From: Calditrichia bacterium
Lineage (GTDB): Bacteria > Calditrichota > Calditrichia > Calditrichales > Calditrichaceae
Assembly (NCBI GenBank): GCA_026983775.1
Contig: JALSTK010000109.1
Location: forward strand, 1-64,000
Length of the DNA: 64,000 nt
Direction of reading: 5' to 3'
Shown: positions 27,384 to 37,300 of the stretch, in pieces
Layout: every line of letters starts with the position of its first letter
How positions within the stretch are numbered: position 1 is the first letter of the stretch
Program-made: the position numbers and the translations under genes
Notes under the pieces: model-generated
What the model was told of the DNA's origin: nothing
What the model saw: the letters and a program-made list of their open reading frames with translations, nothing else
Databases searched by the model: none

Positions 27384-28967
27384 TTAATAAATCCTTTCTA
27401 TCTGACAGTTTTCAAAATAATGCAATAAAATTTGTTTGTAGTCCTTACCCTTCGTCGCTAATTTGGTGGCCCCTGCTTTGCAGAGTCCAACTCCATGACC
27501 TTTACCCGCCCCTATGAAAACAAAGTTAAGGGGAACCCCCTCGTTATCCAGTTCTGTTTTGATGATGAAACAAGAACTATTCAAAAAGGTTTCCGAAAGG
27601 GCAGAACGGATATTATGTTCACCGGCGATATGAACATTTTTCAGGCTTCCCAGTATTTCTATCTCTTTAATCCGGCCGGAAACCCCTCTTTTAAGAGGAA
27701 TAATTTCATAGATAATGCCCACATCTTCCCCGGTTTTTTCACGCATGATCTCTTCCAGCTCATTACGCGTATAAAATACTTCCCAGCGAAATGAATCCGC
27801 ACTTAATTCGTAGGAATCGGCCCACTGCTGGACGTCGATTTTACAATTAACTTCGGGCCGGGTCATAATCCATTTTCGGACATCTTCTTCCTTAGTCAAA
27901 TCCAACCCCGGATCATCCACGGCCTCTCCATCGAATTTACCTTGAATATAGGGTACATCTTCATTTAGCCAGACACCGGAAGTATTTTCAGTATGGCCTC
28001 CACAGGAGTAACTAAAATAGGCATTACAGATACGGCCATGATTTTGTAAGACCTGTCCTACCGTTTGCCTGACGGCCGCATCCACTTGCGGAGCTTTGAT
28101 CTTTTTACCGTAATAGCGCAGGCAATGGCTGTCGCTACAAAAGTCGAACCCTTCGTCGGCATGCTTCTGCCCCAGGCGGGCAAATACATAGCTACGGGCT
28201 ACAATGGCCATGCTTCTGATAAACTCTTCCGGAGCGTGCGGACTGATTTCAGAAAGCAACACACCTTTTAAATAGTCTTCCACCGCTAGTTCATTAATCC
28301 CCGATAAAGAGCTGTGTTCATCAATTATGATCTTAAGCCGGCCCCTGTAAAAAAGATCCTTATGTTCGGTCTTTTGCCCATGCAGGTGACGAATGGGAAA
28401 ATGTTTAATTCTTAGATAGCCTTTATTGTTTTTGGGCACTACCTGAATGAAATTATTCACCTCAATAAATTGTTCATAATTCGCGTCATAGATTTCAATG
28501 CGGCCATGAGCAGGCTTCAGGAGTCGGCGATAAATTCTGGAGTGAACAATCTGCCCGAATTCTTTCGAAGAATGATGAGCCTCTTTTTCCGTGGAGAAGG
28601 GTCCGGCCAGAACCATATATTTCTGATTGGAAAACACCCGATGTTTATCAATAAATATAGTACCACCGATTTCATGTAAAAGTATATTATCCTGTTTCTG
28701 TTTGTAGACAGAAAGTAATTCTTCCATTTCCCTGCGGTTCTCGGATTCCCGAAGGATCAGGTAATACGCATACTCCGGCAATTGACTATCCTTAACTTTG
28801 ATGCGCCAAAACCCGTTGTTTTGAATATCGGGAAAAAGAACATTATTATGCTCGTCCCGGAATTGATAATCCGCAATATCAAACTGCAAATCGATATGAT
28901 CTTGCTGTTTGAAGGCGCAGATTTGTAATTGCGGTTGACCGCTTTCTGTCGGTAAATATATCTCCAT
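27384..28967 (-). CDS. SpoIID/LytB-domain protein without visible signal peptide
   Basis: A 527-residue protein from the ATG at 28967; a TTG three codons upstream is possible. The first 220 residues are unassigned but contain a SPOR-like stretch YMVLAGPFSTEKEA. From about 230 the SpoIID domain is clear: LAVEDYLKGVLLSEISPHAPEEFIRSMAIVARSYVFAR, then the conserved CFSYSCGG-like YFSYSCGGHTE and C-terminal GAGKGHGVGLCKAGA. SpoIID enzymes are lytic transglycosylases of denuded peptidoglycan in spore formers, and homologues occur widely in non-sporulating bacteria. No N-terminal hydrophobic signal is present, so export is uncertain. It is the first gene of the prfB-lysS-lol-recG unit. Confidence 0.85.
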   Translation of the reverse strand: MEIYLPTESGQPQLQICAFKQQDHIDLQFDIADYQFRDEHNNVLFPDIQNNGFWRIKVKDSQLPEYAYYLILRESENRREMEELLSVYKQKQDNILLHEIGGTIFIDKHRVFSNQKYMVLAGPFSTEKEAHHSSKEFGQIVHSRIYRRLLKPAHGRIEIYDANYEQFIEVNNFIQVVPKNNKGYLRIKHFPIRHLHGQKTEHKDLFYRGRLKIIIDEHSSLSGINELAVEDYLKGVLLSEISPHAPEEFIRSMAIVARSYVFARLGQKHADEGFDFCSDSHCLRYYGKKIKAPQVDAAVRQTVGQVLQNHGRICNAYFSYSCGGHTENTSGVWLNEDVPYIQGKFDGEAVDDPGLDLTKEEDVRKWIMTRPEVNCKIDVQQWADSYELSADSFRWEVFYTRNELEEIMREKTGEDVGIIYEIIPLKRGVSGRIKEIEILGSLKNVHIAGEHNIRSALSETFLNSSCFIIKTELDNEGVPLNFVFIGAGKGHGVGLCKAGATKLATKGKDYKQILLHYFENCQIERIY

Positions 28968-29486
28968 GAAATCCAACTATTGTTTAAACCCGATCTTTCT
29001 TTTGCCTGCCATAGAATTCAGTGTCAATGCGCATAAGTGTAGGGATCCGTTTTTTTAAAAAACTCCCTTTCTGAGAGAAGAAATTTATTCTAATCCACAA
29101 TTAGCCTTTGCATCCATCCTGTTTTTCACGTGTACAGGGCTTCACCTGAGATCCCTCTTACAGCCTAGGATGAACATACCGAGGAACAAGTAATTTATGT
29201 TGCATGGAACCAGCAGTTATCCTATCTGACATTTGGTTGAATTCGAATACACACAGTCAGATAAGATGTCTGGAAGAAAAGACTTATTGAATATTATTCC
29301 AAGAAGAAGATCCATTTTTGCTTTTATATTTTTATTCCTTCGATCTAATAAATTTCCCGGTTAGTCATGCCCCCTTCGGTTTTTTACTCCATACCTTACT
29401 CTTTAAAAATCAAATTTAATTTTTTTTAGGAAACTAAGCAAATAAAGCGTTTTGCGGCAGGTTGTGGGTGATAAAAAAATGAGGAG
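28968..29486 (-). other. Intergenic region upstream of the SpoIID-prfB operon
   Basis: No gene is supported; both strands give only frames of about 32 codons here. The promoter of the operon must lie within it but I could not pick one convincingly. One notable feature is an 8-bp inverted repeat (29223-29230 and 29256-29263, spaced by 25 bases) with a small AT-rich palindrome (29241-29248) at its centre. Confidence 0.5.
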
Positions 29487-29517
29487 AAAAAAAATCCCCT
29501 GCCATAAGACAGGGGAT
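29487..29517 (-). terminator. Rho-independent terminator after the paralogous barrel genes
   Basis: A perfect 8-bp stem (29494-29501 with 29510-29517) with an 8-base loop is followed on the minus strand by a T run (29487-29494). It lies 8 bases past the stop of the 29525-30667 gene and closes the T9SS region. Confidence 0.9.
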
Positions 29518-29524
29518 AGGAATA

Positions 29525-30667
29525 TTAATTCTGTTCTTCTTCCATTATTTGTTTGAGCTCTTGCAGTTCTTTCTCGGCTTGTTTACGCTCTTCTTTCAGC
29601 TTATTCAGTTCTTCCTGAACGTCTTCGGCTTTCTGACGGTCTTCCACAATCTTCTGGAAGAATTCAACCCGTTTGTTAAACTGTTCGCGCTCGATCTCGG
29701 CCGTGCTTTTTCTGCTGGTGGTAAAGGGCAAAATTTTAATATTCAATCCCATCTGCACCCGCCAGGCCGCATAATTCGGCAAATCCAATTGCTCCGGTGT
29801 TTTATTCGGTACACCGACCGTAGTATTTTCATCCTTGCTGATACGAATATCAATACCCAGATCCATGGACAACCAGGAAAGGGCTTTATAGCGAATACTG
29901 GGTGTGATATAGGTATAATTTTCCCTGCTGTAGACAAATTCATCCGGTTCGGTAAGATAAGAAATGCCGAAGGCTTCCAGACGATAATCAAACATGGAAG
30001 TGGGATAGACCATACCGAACGCATATTGCAATTCGGAGGAATTTTTCGTGGCTCTCAATTCATTACCGTTGGAAAATTTAAATAACACCTTATCCGCCTC
30101 GTTATGATTCCACCAACCCACGTTTAAATGTATACCGAGCGAACGATCGGGTAAATAGGGATCCATAAAATAGGACAAAGCACCTGTAAATCCGTATTCG
30201 GTAGCACCGCTGGCGTATTCGGTAAAGGGATAGTTATGTACTTCACCCGTGGCCAGCCTGAGATTCGTCAGCACCGCTCCATAAAAATGTCTTTGCATAA
30301 AGGCAAAGGATCCGGCTTTTAAGGTAAGAAAAATATCACCCGGAAGATTATACTCATTGGAATAGTGTGTATCCTGGTAAACACGGGGAGCGATAGTAAA
30401 ATCCAGGTGATCAACAATACCGTAGGTTAAATTAAAATTACCGGCTACCAGCCAATAATTTACGGCATGAAAATTTTGCGGAGCCTGCCCGGAACCGATG
30501 AATTCGGTCGCTCTGGTAAAAAAGTTCATATTGGAATGCAACTCAAGCCGTCCACTGTCAAACGTTCTGGCACTTTGCGTGTGGATCAGACTGCGGCTGC
30601 CATTGGGTGGTTGACTAAATGCTACACTACAGGCAAGCACTAATAAAACCAGACTGATCTTTTTCAT
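29525..30667 (-). CDS. Outer-membrane beta-barrel protein with C-terminal coiled coil (paralogue B)
   Basis: A 380-residue protein with a signal peptide (1-18, ending AFSQ). Residues 20-320 are alternating beta-strands rich in aromatic residues, including NYWLVAGNFNLTYGI, VYQDTHYSNEYNLPGDIFLTLKAGS and ATGEVHNYPFTEYASGA, consistent with an outer-membrane barrel. The last 60 residues (about 320-380) are highly charged heptads (REQFNKRVEFFQKIVEDRQKA, then repeated Glu-Lys-Leu) and form a coiled coil. About half the positions match the product of 30828-31991 by eye, so it is a tandem duplicate. I do not recognise the family. The ribosome binding site GAGGAGG is strong. Confidence 0.7.
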   Translation of the reverse strand: MKKISLVLLVLACSVAFSQPPNGSRSLIHTQSARTFDSGRLELHSNMNFFTRATEFIGSGQAPQNFHAVNYWLVAGNFNLTYGIVDHLDFTIAPRVYQDTHYSNEYNLPGDIFLTLKAGSFAFMQRHFYGAVLTNLRLATGEVHNYPFTEYASGATEYGFTGALSYFMDPYLPDRSLGIHLNVGWWNHNEADKVLFKFSNGNELRATKNSSELQYAFGMVYPTSMFDYRLEAFGISYLTEPDEFVYSRENYTYITPSIRYKALSWLSMDLGIDIRISKDENTTVGVPNKTPEQLDLPNYAAWRVQMGLNIKILPFTTSRKSTAEIEREQFNKRVEFFQKIVEDRQKAEDVQEELNKLKEERKQAEKELQELKQIMEEEQN

Positions 30668-30827
30668 TTCACCCTCCTCAAAAGAGTTATATGCTCTATT
30701 TTTTAAACATCATTTTTATAGCTACAACCAAGTTATTCTCATCCTCGGCAAAACCAGAGTAGACTTAAGATATAAATTTTTTAGCATTATCGCAATAAGT
30801 TGTAAAAAAAATAGTATCTTAGCTTCT

Positions 30828-31991
30828 TTAGTCTTCCAATAGTTTCTTCAGGTCTTCAATCTCTTTTTCCGCTTCTTTGCGAACCTTACGCAGATTTTCC
30901 ACCTCTTTCTCTGCCTTCTTGGCCTTTTGTTTTTCGTTCAGAATGGATTCTATGAGCCTGGTCTCTTCCTGCCTTTGCCGGGTTTCATAGTCACGTATGG
31001 TTCTCTGCCCTTTACCCAACAAATTTAAAGAGAGATTGGCCCCCATATAAACCTTCCAGGCCGGATAACTGCTGGGCATATCGATCGATTTCGAGATATC
31101 CGGAATATCGGCGGTTGTATTCTGACGGTCACCCGGCGAAAGCCTGAAATCAGCACCGATATCAAGAGACAGCCAGTCCACCGGTTTGTAACGAATACTG
31201 GGGCTGAAATAGGCCCATTCTTCCGCACTGTATACAAAATTATCCGGTTCGGTAATATAGAGCATTCCGGAAAGTTCGGCCCGGAAATCAAACATAGGAG
31301 AGGGAATCACGGCGGCTAAAGCCATCCGGAACTCTTTGGAACTTTTAGTGGCGATCAGTTTGTCCCCCTTCTGATGGGTATGGAAAAAATGCTGGTAGGT
31401 ATAAATTGTTTTCCCTGCTTCGTTGTGATTCCAGAAGCCCATATTAAAATGAATATTGAGAGAACGTTGAGGAAGGTACTGATCTTCATAAAAAGAAAAT
31501 GCCGCCAAAAAACCGTATTCCAGGGCACCGCTGGCATATTCGGTAAAGGGGTAATTATGAACCTCTCCGGTAGGAATCCGGAAGCTGGTCAAAAATCCGG
31601 CTTGAAAATGCTGTTGACCGAAAACAAAAGAACCCGCGCGTAAGGTTAAAAAAAGATCGTCCGGAAGATTGAATTCGTTGGTATAGTGGGTATCTTGGTA
31701 AACGCGTATTCCCAAAGTAGCATCAAGATGATCCATAATGCCGTAAGTAAAAATAGCATTTCCGGCCACAAGCCAGTAATTCACGGTTTTGAAATCAATG
31801 GGTTTACTCTGGCCGATGAAATCGCCGGCTTTGGTAAAAAAGTCCATATTGGTAAACATACCCAGCTTCCCTTTCTCAAAAGTGGTCGCCGTCTGGGTAT
31901 GCATCAGGGTTTTCGCTCCATTGGTGAGCTGCGCCATTGTTGTACTGACCGTTAGGACCAAAAGGAACAGCAAAATTTTTTGTACTTTCAT
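30828..31991 (-). CDS. Outer-membrane beta-barrel protein with C-terminal coiled coil (paralogue A)
   Basis: A 387-residue protein with a signal peptide (1-20, ending TMAQ). The mature part begins LTNGAKTLMHTQTATTFEKG and shares long blocks with paralogue B, such as VNYWLVAGN, TYGIMDHLDA, VYQDTHYTNEFNLPDD and GEVHNYPFTEYASGA. Residues from about 330 to the end form a Lys/Glu-rich coiled coil with a leucine heptad (LIESILNEKQKAKKAEKEVENL). The gene is 34 bases after the SLBB gene and is probably transcribed with the sortase cluster. The barrel suggests outer-membrane location; the coiled coil could dangle in the periplasm and bind another component. The function is not known. Confidence 0.7.
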   Translation of the reverse strand: MKVQKILLFLLVLTVSTTMAQLTNGAKTLMHTQTATTFEKGKLGMFTNMDFFTKAGDFIGQSKPIDFKTVNYWLVAGNAIFTYGIMDHLDATLGIRVYQDTHYTNEFNLPDDLFLTLRAGSFVFGQQHFQAGFLTSFRIPTGEVHNYPFTEYASGALEYGFLAAFSFYEDQYLPQRSLNIHFNMGFWNHNEAGKTIYTYQHFFHTHQKGDKLIATKSSKEFRMALAAVIPSPMFDFRAELSGMLYITEPDNFVYSAEEWAYFSPSIRYKPVDWLSLDIGADFRLSPGDRQNTTADIPDISKSIDMPSSYPAWKVYMGANLSLNLLGKGQRTIRDYETRQRQEETRLIESILNEKQKAKKAEKEVENLRKVRKEAEKEIEDLKKLLED

Positions 31992-32025
31992 AAGACGCTC
32001 TCCGAGCTTTATTTACTAAGCAAAA

Positions 32026-32520
32026 TTAATATCGAACACGGGTAGCCAGGACAAAGACATTGGCAATAATCGCCAAATCACGAAAAATAGCTACCATTCG
32101 GGTAAAAACATCCTGAATACTTCCGGAAACAATAATCGTATCCCCGGGCTGAAGAATGGGTAATAAACTATTATCGCCCGTTTTTAAAAATTTTTCCACA
32201 TCGACCTGAATCACTTCCTGATTTTTACGGACAATACGGACATCGCTCAGGCGGGCTGTCTTCAAGGGACCCCCTGCCGATGATATGAGGTCGATCAGAG
32301 TATACGAACTGGGCACGCTGTAAATACCGGGACGCTGGACATGTCCCCAAAGGTTAACATTAACGAGCAGGATATCTCCGCTACCCAGAATATATTGCGC
32401 CGGTCGGTCGGAATATCGTCCTACCTGGGGTTGCTGATTGAAATTGGGCATTTGGTTTAAATTTTGTCCAAAAGCCATCATCGCAAATAGTAAAAGAAAT
32501 ACAGTAAGCTTTATTTTCAT
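32026..32520 (-). CDS. Small SLBB/polysaccharide-export-like protein
   Basis: A 164-residue protein from the ATG at 32520 (one base overlap with the lipoprotein stop, TGATG; GGAG 6 bases upstream). A signal peptide (about 1-18, ending AFGQ) is followed by YILGSGDILLVNVNLWGHVQRPGIYSVPSSYTLIDLISSAGG, which joins the start of a Poly_export domain to an SLBB beta-grasp. LQPGDTIIVSGS follows, and the last 35 residues contain a hydrophobic helix (TRMVAIFRDLAIIANVFVLATRV). Wza-type export proteins have two or more such domains and a C-terminal outer-membrane helix, so this is a minimal version. Its place inside the PorU-PorV cluster is unusual and suggests a role in the secretion machinery, which is inference. 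Confidence 0.8.
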   Translation of the reverse strand: MKIKLTVFLLLFAMMAFGQNLNQMPNFNQQPQVGRYSDRPAQYILGSGDILLVNVNLWGHVQRPGIYSVPSSYTLIDLISSAGGPLKTARLSDVRIVRKNQEVIQVDVEKFLKTGDNSLLPILQPGDTIIVSGSIQDVFTRMVAIFRDLAIIANVFVLATRVRY

Positions 32521-33320
32521 CAATTACTCCATTTCACTGTAAATACCGCCCACTCGGATTCCGATCCCGAAAAAAATTGTTCTTCCGTGTTCTCGGCTCC
32601 CACACAATCGATTCGCCAGCGATACTTGCCATCGGCGAACACCTGTTTTAGCCAATCTCCACTCAACAGATAAGATTGCGGTGACTGATAGGTCGATTTG
32701 ATTATTTTCAAATAGACTACCGGATGGAAGTCTTCGCTGACAAATGCTTCCACCCGTAAAATATATTGATCCGGCGTTTGCCCGGAATTCATCCACCATT
32801 CAAATTCCATTTGCGGCTGACTCACCACGGTGGAATTTCCATTCAAAGATAAATTCGCCGCCCGCTCCAACAACTGATAGGAAAGTGTATCGGAAGGGTC
32901 ACTTTCCAACTTGTCTTTATTGACAACGGTTACAAAATAATAATATCGAACATTCTTTTGCAAATCTTGAGTATCAATGAACAACGAATCGATACTTCCG
33001 GCCTGATTTAATTTTTTTTCAGCTATCACATTAAAATTTATCAGTCCGGCCGGGTCTTCACTGCGATAAATATTGTAATGATCCAGTTCCGCCGTTTTCA
33101 CCGGATTATACCACATAAGCTGAATGCCATTGACAGCAGCACCGATGTTTTCCGCAGCATCAATTCCGGGTTCACCATCCAGCGTATCGGCCCCTGCGGT
33201 ACGCAAAACCATCTCTACCCGCGGAGGGGGCTGGGACTTTCCCGAACCCGGATTTTTACAGGATATGACTAATAATAAAATAATCCAAACAAAATACAAA
33301 CTTTTTTTTAATTTCATCAT
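32520..33320 (-). CDS. FnIII-like lipoprotein of the sortase cluster
   Basis: A 266-residue protein with an N-terminal hydrophobic stretch (8-19) and lipobox (LLVISC, lipidated Cys21). Residues 60-145 look like a fibronectin type III module: VNGIQLMWYNPVKTAELDHYNIYRSED, then NVRYYYFVTVVNKDKLESDPSD. A second beta-rich module runs to the C-terminus (YRWRIDCVGAENTEEQF). The family is not one I can name. The start overlaps the porV stop as ATGA and its stop overlaps the next start, so production is coupled to PorV. A lipid-anchored periplasmic or surface accessory of the sortase complex is an inference from position only. Confidence 0.75.
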   Translation of the reverse strand: MMKLKKSLYFVWIILLLVISCKNPGSGKSQPPPRVEMVLRTAGADTLDGEPGIDAAENIGAAVNGIQLMWYNPVKTAELDHYNIYRSEDPAGLINFNVIAEKKLNQAGSIDSLFIDTQDLQKNVRYYYFVTVVNKDKLESDPSDTLSYQLLERAANLSLNGNSTVVSQPQMEFEWWMNSGQTPDQYILRVEAFVSEDFHPVVYLKIIKSTYQSPQSYLLSGDWLKQVFADGKYRWRIDCVGAENTEEQFFSGSESEWAVFTVKWSN

Positions 33321-34330
33321 AGACCGAACTGTAAGGATACGCGATGAGAATTACCTAAATCATGGCTCTGAAACGCATAATCCAGATGGAATTTCCATAA
33401 ATAGATTCCCGCACCGGCCGTGACGAATCCGGCATTGGTTCCGAAACGAACGGCAAAACGCGAATTATATAAATATTCCATACCCAGATTAATAGAACCC
33501 GTATAACGTGAATTCAGGTCGAAGCTGAAAGTGAACTGACTGTTCAGAGCGGATAGAGGCTGAATATAAGAAAACCCGTATTTAAAATTTCTGGCGATAC
33601 GATCCTTATGCCTCGAATCCGTATTCCAACTGATTTGTGTATTGGCAAAATCCTGAACATTGATACCGAACGCCAAATCTCCATAATGGGGATCGGAAAA
33701 AATTTCATTCAGTCCGATCCTCACGATCATTCCCGCATCCAGACCGACGCCGCTACCCGTATTTTCAAATAATTTTTGACGGATCATCTTAAGATTAAAA
33801 CCGAATCCGACATCAATGGGTATCTCGAAATATTGCCATCCCAGATCCAGATTCCAGGGTACATATTTGGCAAAACTAATAATATAGGCATCATCCGCAC
33901 TACTGAAAAAGGAACCCGGTTCGCCGGTCAGGGGTTCGGCCAGTCCGTGAATTCTCTGATACGCATTGATAGCCTGATTATCTTCGTAATTATAGACGGG
34001 AATATCGTCCACTGCCAGGCGCATCCAGGCCAGGGAAACGGTAGCCCCACCGAAAATAGGTATGGCGATACTACCATAACTCTGGGTCTCCAACGTGTTG
34101 AACAGACGAGCATACATAGTGGCGGCCTGAATGTTCGGTAAAAAGGCCAGACCGGCCGGATTCCAGTAAAAGCCCGTTGCATCGTTGCTTAAGGCAACCT
34201 GAGCGCCACCCATACCGAGGGCCCGGGCTCCGATGCCTAATTCCAGAAACGAACCGGCATAGCGCGAACTCTGCGCCCAGCTTAAATGAACCATCAATCC
34301 AATGGCTATGATAATATATATTTTCTTCAT
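33317..34330 (-). CDS. porV: PorV-family T9SS outer-membrane shuttle protein (beside PorU)
   Basis: A 337-residue protein with a signal peptide (1-19, ending WAQ). The mature N-terminus carries the family signature FLELGIGARALGMGGAQVALSNDATGFYWNPAGLA, then about a dozen barrel strands and a C-terminal HRVSLQFGL typical of outer-membrane insertion. In T9SS, PorV (LptO) is a 14-stranded barrel that takes cargo from the translocon to the sortase PorU at the surface. Adjacency to the PorU-like gene, with an ATGA overlap, makes this copy the canonical partner. The paralogue at 8659-9750 has the same signature. The PorQ relative has the same fold, so the letter is chosen from context. Confidence 0.85.
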   Translation of the reverse strand: MKKIYIIIAIGLMVHLSWAQSSRYAGSFLELGIGARALGMGGAQVALSNDATGFYWNPAGLAFLPNIQAATMYARLFNTLETQSYGSIAIPIFGGATVSLAWMRLAVDDIPVYNYEDNQAINAYQRIHGLAEPLTGEPGSFFSSADDAYIISFAKYVPWNLDLGWQYFEIPIDVGFGFNLKMIRQKLFENTGSGVGLDAGMIVRIGLNEIFSDPHYGDLAFGINVQDFANTQISWNTDSRHKDRIARNFKYGFSYIQPLSALNSQFTFSFDLNSRYTGSINLGMEYLYNSRFAVRFGTNAGFVTAGAGIYLWKFHLDYAFQSHDLGNSHRVSLQFGL

Positions 34331-37300
34331 CTCAATCGTGCGATCTTTAAAGTATGTTTTACCGTTTTTCCTTTATATCTGCCGCTGACCACTGCGAAAT
34401 ATACACCGTTGGCTACAGGTGCTCCGTCATCATCCGTTCCGTCCCAGATGAGCTCATGATAAGAAGGCATCCTGACATTGTCTCCGGCAACGGATTCGTC
34501 CAGATCGAGCATATTCCTGCGTATCAATCGGCCCGAGGTGGTATAGATCTTAATCGAAAAATCATCGATTTCATTATCACTGTCCACATAAAAAGAGATA
34601 ATGGTCTGATCCGCAAACGGATTCGGATAATTACCGAATACGCGAATATCAAAACCGGCGTTTACCTGAAAATTGAATTCCTGAGAAGATACATTACCGT
34701 TTATATCGGCCACCTCCACCGTAATATGATGGAGGCCGGGGTCCAGTTTGGGAGAAGTGGTAACCGATACCGAACGAGCATTTTTCAGGCTATCCGGTAT
34801 GGAAACTTCGCCGGGAATCAAGGGTCGGCCGTTGGTGATTAAGGTGCGGTCGTCTATTTTTAAATTCAGGCTATGCGTGTAATTGACCCCGTTTTCATCC
34901 TGCAAAAGAACGGAAAGGGAAGGATTGCGTACCACCAATGTATTTTTAATCAAGGGACGTCCATTCGCCGTAACTTCAATAAAAGGGCTCTTGTGATCGT
35001 TGCCGTAAAACAAGGTATAAGTCCCCGAAGCATCAATATGAGTCAGGGCTTTTGATCCGTTCACGGTTGTAGGAATTTTTACCCATAAGTTTAAAAACAG
35101 ATCGTATTTATAAAACGAAATATCCGGCCATTTGTCCGCCTGATATTTTGTACTGTCCAGCATAGCGGTAAGTTGAGCAGGAACCGTTTTATTTGCCAAA
35201 TCAGCCGGAAACTTGAGGGCGATGGCCAGTGTATCGCCGGTAGTGGAAAGCGGAATATAGCTCAAACCACCCTGACCGTTCTCCTTAAGTTGTTGATGTA
35301 TATCCGTTCTCTCGAAATGAACGACGGCATCTCCGGATAAGCCGTTTTCAGCGATGAAAAATCGTACCTTATCTGTAATCGGAATACTCTGATTTGAAAC
35401 GCCGTCCAGGGTGGTTCCCAATACTTTTTTTACCCAGATGTAATCCGTAGAAAGTTGTTTTTCTACCCGATTATTGTCTTCGTTCCGTTCGCTGATTTGG
35501 TGATCCGGATCGATTATAATACGGAAAGTACGCTGATCTCTATACTGTAAAGAATCGTAGCGAACGGTTAAGGTCTTCCGCTCTCTAGCATTTAAAGGGG
35601 TGAATAGCCGGACAAAAGGAGTGGCATGGGCTATTCCATAATCATCATAGCAAGCAATTGGTACATCGGTAAGACTGGTATCGGATTGATTTTCGACCGT
35701 AAACTGCAATTTCAACTGATCCGTACCCGCATATTGGATACTTTTCGGATCAATAAGCAAATCGGGACGAGGGTCCCAAATAGAAATTGTATTGTAGCGA
35801 TAAACGATCTGCAGGCTGTCCCTGTATAGCTCACGAACATCAAAATATTTCTTCCCTCCGCTCGAAAATCCCGTAAAAGGCTGCACTGATCGGTACAAGC
35901 TATCGTTGACCGCTATCATGTCCACGGTTCCGGCATAAACGTTAGACCGGTTGAAGTCACGGAAATTGTTCAATTTTATGGAGGATATTTGCTGATCACT
36001 TTTAACTTTAAGGATGAACGAGATCGGCTCTCCTACTTTGGGCCGGGCCGGTTCTGTGGTTAATTCCGTAACGATCGGTTTTTCCACGGCAAATTCATTC
36101 CAGCCGGCAGCGTCGCTTTCGCCGTCATTCACGTATGCCTTGACCCGCAGTATTTGCCCCGCAGCGGTTGAATCTGGAGCATAAGCCACATGATAGGATC
36201 CGGAAGTCAGGGTAAAATCACGGGAAAATAGCAGACTGTCCCGTTGATCGGTTATCTTCAGTTGTCCGTTCGCAGAAGAAACATAGGGCGACACAAGATC
36301 TATTTGAACCGTATCTCCCAAAGAAATCGATTGGGGAGTGACATGAACCGCGAGGCTGTAATCCGGTTTCTGTATCTTGAGCGAGGGATCGCCGAATAAA
36401 TTGTACTGCGAAACCATGGAATACTTCAGCCCCCCGTAACCCGGAGTATACATACTGCCCTCTTCCGTATTATAAACCGAATTGCTGAAATAGAGGATTT
36501 TCATCAAATCCACGGCTTCGCCAAAGCTAAGATGATCGTCCCACAAATAATCGAACAGGCCCCACTCCGTGGCAAAATCATTGTATTTCCAGCCTACCCC
36601 GGAGGCAGCCAAAATACCGATCGCCCCCTTTTGAGGAGCCAATAACATTTTTTCGGCCAGACCGATCCGGCCCGGATTCTCATAGGCTCCCGTGAAACAG
36701 GTCATACTGGCTACAAAGGGCAGCTTATAGCCGTTATTCATGCGATCCACATCGTCCAAATCCAGCAGACTCACATCGGCCCAGATGCCTCCGCCCCCGT
36801 GCCCCAGAAAGTTAACGAAGGATAAGCCCTCGTCAAAGTCTTCGATCAGATCGGTGGTCCCGCCGAAATTAGGATCATAGCCGCTGATTCGCGTGTCTTT
36901 TACCGTATTCAGGCGATTAGCGAAGATATGTTGTGGTAACCGATAGTTAATCAAACGTAGATTCTGACCGCGAAATATCGGTCGTCTGGTCAGATATTCC
37001 CGGTCACCGGAACCGGCATCATTACCGCTGATGAACAAGGCCCTGTTGCGCCACGGTCCGGGTGGCGGATCATTTTGAAAATGCTCTACTTTGTCTAAGT
37101 AATTTAACAAATCTTCGTTGGTAGCGGCCGGAATTCTGGAGACAATCACATCGGGAATATAATCATCCCCGTCGATCAATGCGTATTGGAAATCAGAAGA
37201 GGCCGCGCCGAATTTTTCCGTCTGGAAAAAGAGAGTCGGCACCAGATCCGCATCTTTTTTAATCTTGCCTTTATAGTCATAGGAGCCCTTACCAATGAGA

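Noticed and set aside
29020-29026. TTGACA-like -35 for the SpoIID operon
   Set aside because: No -10 element is found 16-18 bases downstream.
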